Shown piece after piece: positions 61,402 through 64,000 of a stretch of DNA of 64,000 nt. This DNA is from an uncultured Paracoccaceae bacterium (lineage in GTDB: Bacteria > Pseudomonadota > Alphaproteobacteria > Rhodobacterales > Rhodobacteraceae), in the NCBI GenBank assembly GCA_947497065.1, contig CANMEQ010000005.1:1-64000 (forward strand). Direction: 5' to 3'. The notes under the pieces were generated by a model. That model ran no database searches and was not told the DNA's origin. It saw only the letters and a list, made by a program, of their open reading frames with translations. The position numbers and the translations under genes are program-made. Within the stretch, counting starts at the first letter, position 1. Every line of letters begins with the position of its first letter.

Positions 61402-62859
61402 CTAGGTCCCCATACGATCTTCAAGCTGTTCAATCACGTCTGATGGCACCTCGTCTTGCGCCAATTGCTCTAAAATGCGCGCTTTGACGGGAGGCGGCAT
61501 GCGGCTGCCTTCGACAAAGGCCACCAATTCGGCGCGCTTATCATCCTCCAGTGCGACCATTTCAGGCGCTTCGGGCACGACTGCAGCAGCGTTCGGGTCG
61601 ATGGGTTGCACAGCAATGCCCTGCCCCAACAGGGGCGACCGTTCGGCGACGATTTGACGGCCATAAATCTCGCGCGCACGGATGAGCACGTCATCGCCTT
61701 GCCTGCGCAACAGCGTGACAGCGACTTCTTCCAGCCGGTTTTCATCCCCCAAAACCAATGCCGTTTCATTGGCGCCAATCGCGGTGGCCGGCACGCGGGC
61801 CACACCGCGCAGCTCCGGCTCTGTGACTGTTACGGTGACAAAATCACCCGGTCGTAACGCGGCAGAGGTGTCGATGCTTGCAAAGAGCAATCGGCCTGTT
61901 TGGCCTTCGCCCACCAGCGCGCTCTCGCGTGAGATTTGCCCGTCGGCCATCAAGGTTAACCCTTGGGCTTCTAGCGTGACGGTGATCGGGGCGTTCGCCA
62001 ATGTCCCATCGTCACCCACCAGCCGCGAATATTGCGCGGTGGACAGGCGGAACGACACTTCCAAATCATCCTTTTGAATAAGCTCTCCCAGCCGCTCATT
62101 GGCGGTCACGCGCACGCCTGTCGCCACCGTGACGTCGGCCATGGTGCCGGAAAACGGGGCTCGGATCTCTGTGTCCGCCAAGATGCGGGTCGCGTCTTCC
62201 AAATTCAGTTTTTCACGATCAAGGCGCGTCGCCGCCTGATCGAGGCGCGCTTGCGCCTGTGCTTCGGCCTGACGGCTGGACAGAACAGCTTGGCGCGCGG
62301 AGGACAGGGCCAATTCAGCGGTTTCAATCGCGGCGGCCGTCCCGACGCCCCGTTGTTCCAAATCTTGCTGGCGGGTCAGGGCCTGTTGCCGCAGTGCGGC
62401 CTGATCTACGGCGGCGGCCAATTCATCTTCCGCCAAAACCAATGCCCGCTCTGCATCGCGGGCCTCGGCTTCTGCATCGCGCAAATCTGCCGCGACACGG
62501 TCTAGGCTGGATTGCGCATCGCGCGGATCGATGCGCACCAGAACTTCGCCTTCCGTCACACGCCCACCGTCGACGAAATTTTCAGACACTTCTAAAATTG
62601 TGCCACTCGACAGGGCGCGCACGTCCACGGTGGTGGCGCTGGACAATTGACCAAACACGACAAGCTCCGGCGCGATGGTTTCTGGTGTCACTGTGACCAC
62701 ATTCACCGACAAAACACGCTCGCGTTGCGGAAAACTGCGGGGCTCTGCGTTCAGGCGGTCTTGAACAGCCACGCGCACGGTGTTTCCAGCCCATGCAAAA
62801 ATGGCCAAGGTCACCGCCAGTAGGAAAACTCCGACAAGGCTACGTCGTAGAAATTGCAT
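61402..62859 (-). CDS. RND efflux periplasmic adaptor (membrane fusion protein)
   Basis: Adaptor of 485 residues. N-terminal membrane anchor (SLVGVFLLAVTLAIFAWAG), biotinyl-lipoyl-like part (SSGTILEVSENFVDGGRVTEGE), long coiled-coil hairpin rich in Ala/Glu/Gln between about residues 125 and 220 (AEARDAERALVLAEDELAAA, AVLSSRQAEAQAQARLDQAA), and the second lipoyl part with IRAPFSGTMADVTVATG. An unusual C-terminal extension (last 60 residues) is acidic and Pro-rich. First gene of the pump operon. Confidence 0.92.
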   Translation of the reverse strand: MQFLRRSLVGVFLLAVTLAIFAWAGNTVRVAVQDRLNAEPRSFPQRERVLSVNVVTVTPETIAPELVVFGQLSSATTVDVRALSSGTILEVSENFVDGGRVTEGEVLVRIDPRDAQSSLDRVAADLRDAEAEARDAERALVLAEDELAAAVDQAALRQQALTRQQDLEQRGVGTAAAIETAELALSSARQAVLSSRQAEAQAQARLDQAATRLDREKLNLEDATRILADTEIRAPFSGTMADVTVATGVRVTANERLGELIQKDDLEVSFRLSTAQYSRLVGDDGTLANAPITVTLEAQGLTLMADGQISRESALVGEGQTGRLLFASIDTSAALRPGDFVTVTVTEPELRGVARVPATAIGANETALVLGDENRLEEVAVTLLRRQGDDVLIRAREIYGRQIVAERSPLLGQGIAVQPIDPNAAAVVPEAPEMVALEDDKRAELVAFVEGSRMPPPVKARILEQLAQDEVPSDVIEQLEDRMGT

Positions 62860-62955
62860 CTTTAACTCTCCGTTCGGACCTTTGAAAACCTAGCTTGCGT
62901 TCCACATTTGCACAGGGAATTTACACAGGGATTTTCTATTATACGAACGGCGCAG

Positions 62956-63495
62956 CTATTTCCGTCGCTGATGTTCGTCTAATCGCGGTAATATTTCGAC
63001 AAAGTTGCAGGGGCGGTGCCGATAGTCCAGTTGCCACACCAAAATGTCATCCCAAGCGTCTTTGCAGGCGCCCGTGCTGCCGGGCAGCGCGAACAGATAG
63101 GTCCCGTTGGCAATACCCCCCGTGGCGCGCGATTGCACGGCACTGGTGCCAATCTTTTTCATCGACACCATGGTGAAAACCGTCCCGAAGGCATCGATTT
63201 CCTTTTCATAGACATCGCGGTGCGCCTCGACTGTCACATCACGGCCCGTCAGCCCAGTCCCGCCTGTGGATAGGACCACGTCAATCTCGGGGTCCGCACA
63301 CCATGCGCGCAATTGATCGGCGATCTGCGCGCGTTCGTCGCGCAGGATTTTACGGTCAGCCAAGATATGGCCCGCCTCGGTCAGCCGGTCCACCAAGGTC
63401 TGGCCAGACCGATCCTCCTCGATCCCGCGCGTGTCACTGACGCTGAGGATGGCGATGCGGACAGGGATAAAATCACGGCTTTCATCAAGGCTCAT
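62956..63495 (-). CDS. moaB: Molybdenum cofactor biosynthesis protein B
   Basis: MoaB/MogA-type molybdopterin adenylyltransferase-like protein of 179 residues. IAILSVSDTRGIEEDRSGQT at the N-terminus, VLSTGGTGLTGRDVT near residue 78 and LFALPGSTGACKDAWDDI near 142 are the family signatures. ATG 63495 overlaps the stop of the upstream glycosylase-like gene by four bases; earlier in-frame starts fall within that gene. Confidence 0.93.
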   Translation of the reverse strand: MSLDESRDFIPVRIAILSVSDTRGIEEDRSGQTLVDRLTEAGHILADRKILRDERAQIADQLRAWCADPEIDVVLSTGGTGLTGRDVTVEAHRDVYEKEIDAFGTVFTMVSMKKIGTSAVQSRATGGIANGTYLFALPGSTGACKDAWDDILVWQLDYRHRPCNFVEILPRLDEHQRRK

Positions 63496-64000
63496 GCAAG
63501 GTCTTTCAAACGAGATTTCAGCGCCAGCAAATCCGCCCAAGCGTCGCGTTTTGCGGCGCCGGTGTTCAGCAAATAGCTTGGCGCAAACATGGGCAGGGCG
63601 GGCAGGCCTGCAACGTCGGCCCATTTGCCACGCAACCGCGTCATGCCGCTGCGCCCCAACAATGCCTGACACGGGCCATTGCCCATCAGCACCAGAATTT
63701 TTGGGTTCGCCAGTGCGATATGGCGTTTGAGAAACGGCACCATCATAGCCCATTCTTCGGCATTCGGGTCACGGTTTTGGGGTGGGTTCCATGGTACGAC
63801 AGGCGCCATGTAAACCGCGTTTTCGCCCACAAGGTTCAACCCAATCGCGGCCAACATTTTGTCAAACAGCACGCCCGTGCGCCCCGAAACCATTTGCCCC
63901 GCACGGTCGTCATCGCGGTCGGGCGCATCGGTGATGATCATCACGTCAGACCCTGCGACACCGTCAGAGAATATAAAATTGCGCGCGGCAACCTTGAGAT
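63492..64000 (-). CDS. Uracil-DNA glycosylase family 4-like protein (partial, runs off right edge)
   Basis: C-terminal 165 or so residues of a protein whose 5' end is beyond the window; the frame is open to the edge (ARNFIFSDGVAGSDVMIITD), so the internal GTG at 63944 is not the start. KILVLMGNGPCQALLG and APVVPWNPPQNRDPNAEEW match the family 4 (UDGa) layout, and MFAPSYLLNTGAAKRDAW stands where typical members have a His-Pro-x motif. The usual GEAPG..ED loop reads TDAPDRDDD. The enzyme may be divergent or lack canonical activity. Operon with moaB by ATGA overlap. Confidence 0.75.
   Translation of the reverse strand, partial: LKVAARNFIFSDGVAGSDVMIITDAPDRDDDRAGQMVSGRTGVLFDKMLAAIGLNLVGENAVYMAPVVPWNPPQNRDPNAEEWAMMVPFLKRHIALANPKILVLMGNGPCQALLGRSGMTRLRGKWADVAGLPALPMFAPSYLLNTGAAKRDAWADLLALKSRLKDLA

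Overview
The window looks like a piece of chromosome from a marine alphaproteobacterium of the Rhodobacteraceae (Roseobacter group). Pointers are moderate GC (by eye), a haem-uptake locus with two exbD genes, phaA-phaB, an orphan aa3-type cytochrome c oxidase subunit IV, a YdcH (DUF465) protein, a DmdC-like acyl-CoA dehydrogenase and many short overlapping operons. I cannot name genus or species from sequence alone. I saw no rRNA, tRNA, CRISPR array, prophage or insertion sequence.

Bases 1-16810 form an iron-acquisition block. A 5'-truncated EamA transporter remnant runs off the left edge. Next comes a four-gene siderophore ABC importer (425-3955, + strand). It converges on the haem importer operon hmuS-hmuT-hmuU-hmuV (7713-3952, - strand). 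Divergent from hmuS lies a + strand operon for the outer-membrane step: haem receptor, a secreted four-cysteine protein, ExbB, two ExbD proteins and TonB. A second TonB-dependent receptor follows. Converging on it is a - strand operon with a siderophore-interacting flavoreductase and two hypothetical proteins that look like diverged tandem paralogues of each other. Near-palindromes occur in the three promoter regions. No siderophore biosynthesis genes are visible, so use of imported siderophores is likely.

Bases 17181-32138 hold transport and catabolism genes. There is a nucleoside/nucleobase ABC importer (BMP-type binding protein, ATPase, two permeases) with a cytosine-deaminase-like amidohydrolase; an aldehyde dehydrogenase with a RraA-family protein; a DUF475 membrane protein divergent from a LysR regulator; and a + strand run with an ABC-2 exporter, an SppA-like protease, a 53-residue zinc-ribbon membrane protein, a Na+/Ca2+ exchanger and a pteridine-reductase-like SDR.

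Bases 32436-50179 are mostly housekeeping: uvrC-pgsA-moaD-moaE, tag, an EAL-domain protein, phaA-phaB, a small-protein cluster (35 aa and YdcH), DUF2007 plus a TrmN6-like methyltransferase, a polyprenyl diphosphate synthase, ispE, a TPR protein, ETF-ubiquinone oxidoreductase, greA, and a mobA operon with a DUF429-like protein and an acetyltransferase. Bases 50284-64000 carry azlC-azlD, a lipoprotein, cytochrome oxidase subunit IV, an MBL-fold hydrolase, an acyl-CoA dehydrogenase, an Sua5/TsaC enzyme, a YqgE protein, a DsbD-like domain protein, an RND efflux pump with adaptor, moaB and an edge-truncated uracil-DNA-glycosylase-like gene.

The observations I rate highest are the ExbD pair with Asp/Asn at the same transmembrane position, the paralogous pair (one with a CPCC cluster) beside the siderophore reductase, the secreted four-cysteine protein in the TonB operon, and the zinc-ribbon microprotein between the protease and the exchanger. 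Start choices, motifs and alignments were read by eye; no database search was run.
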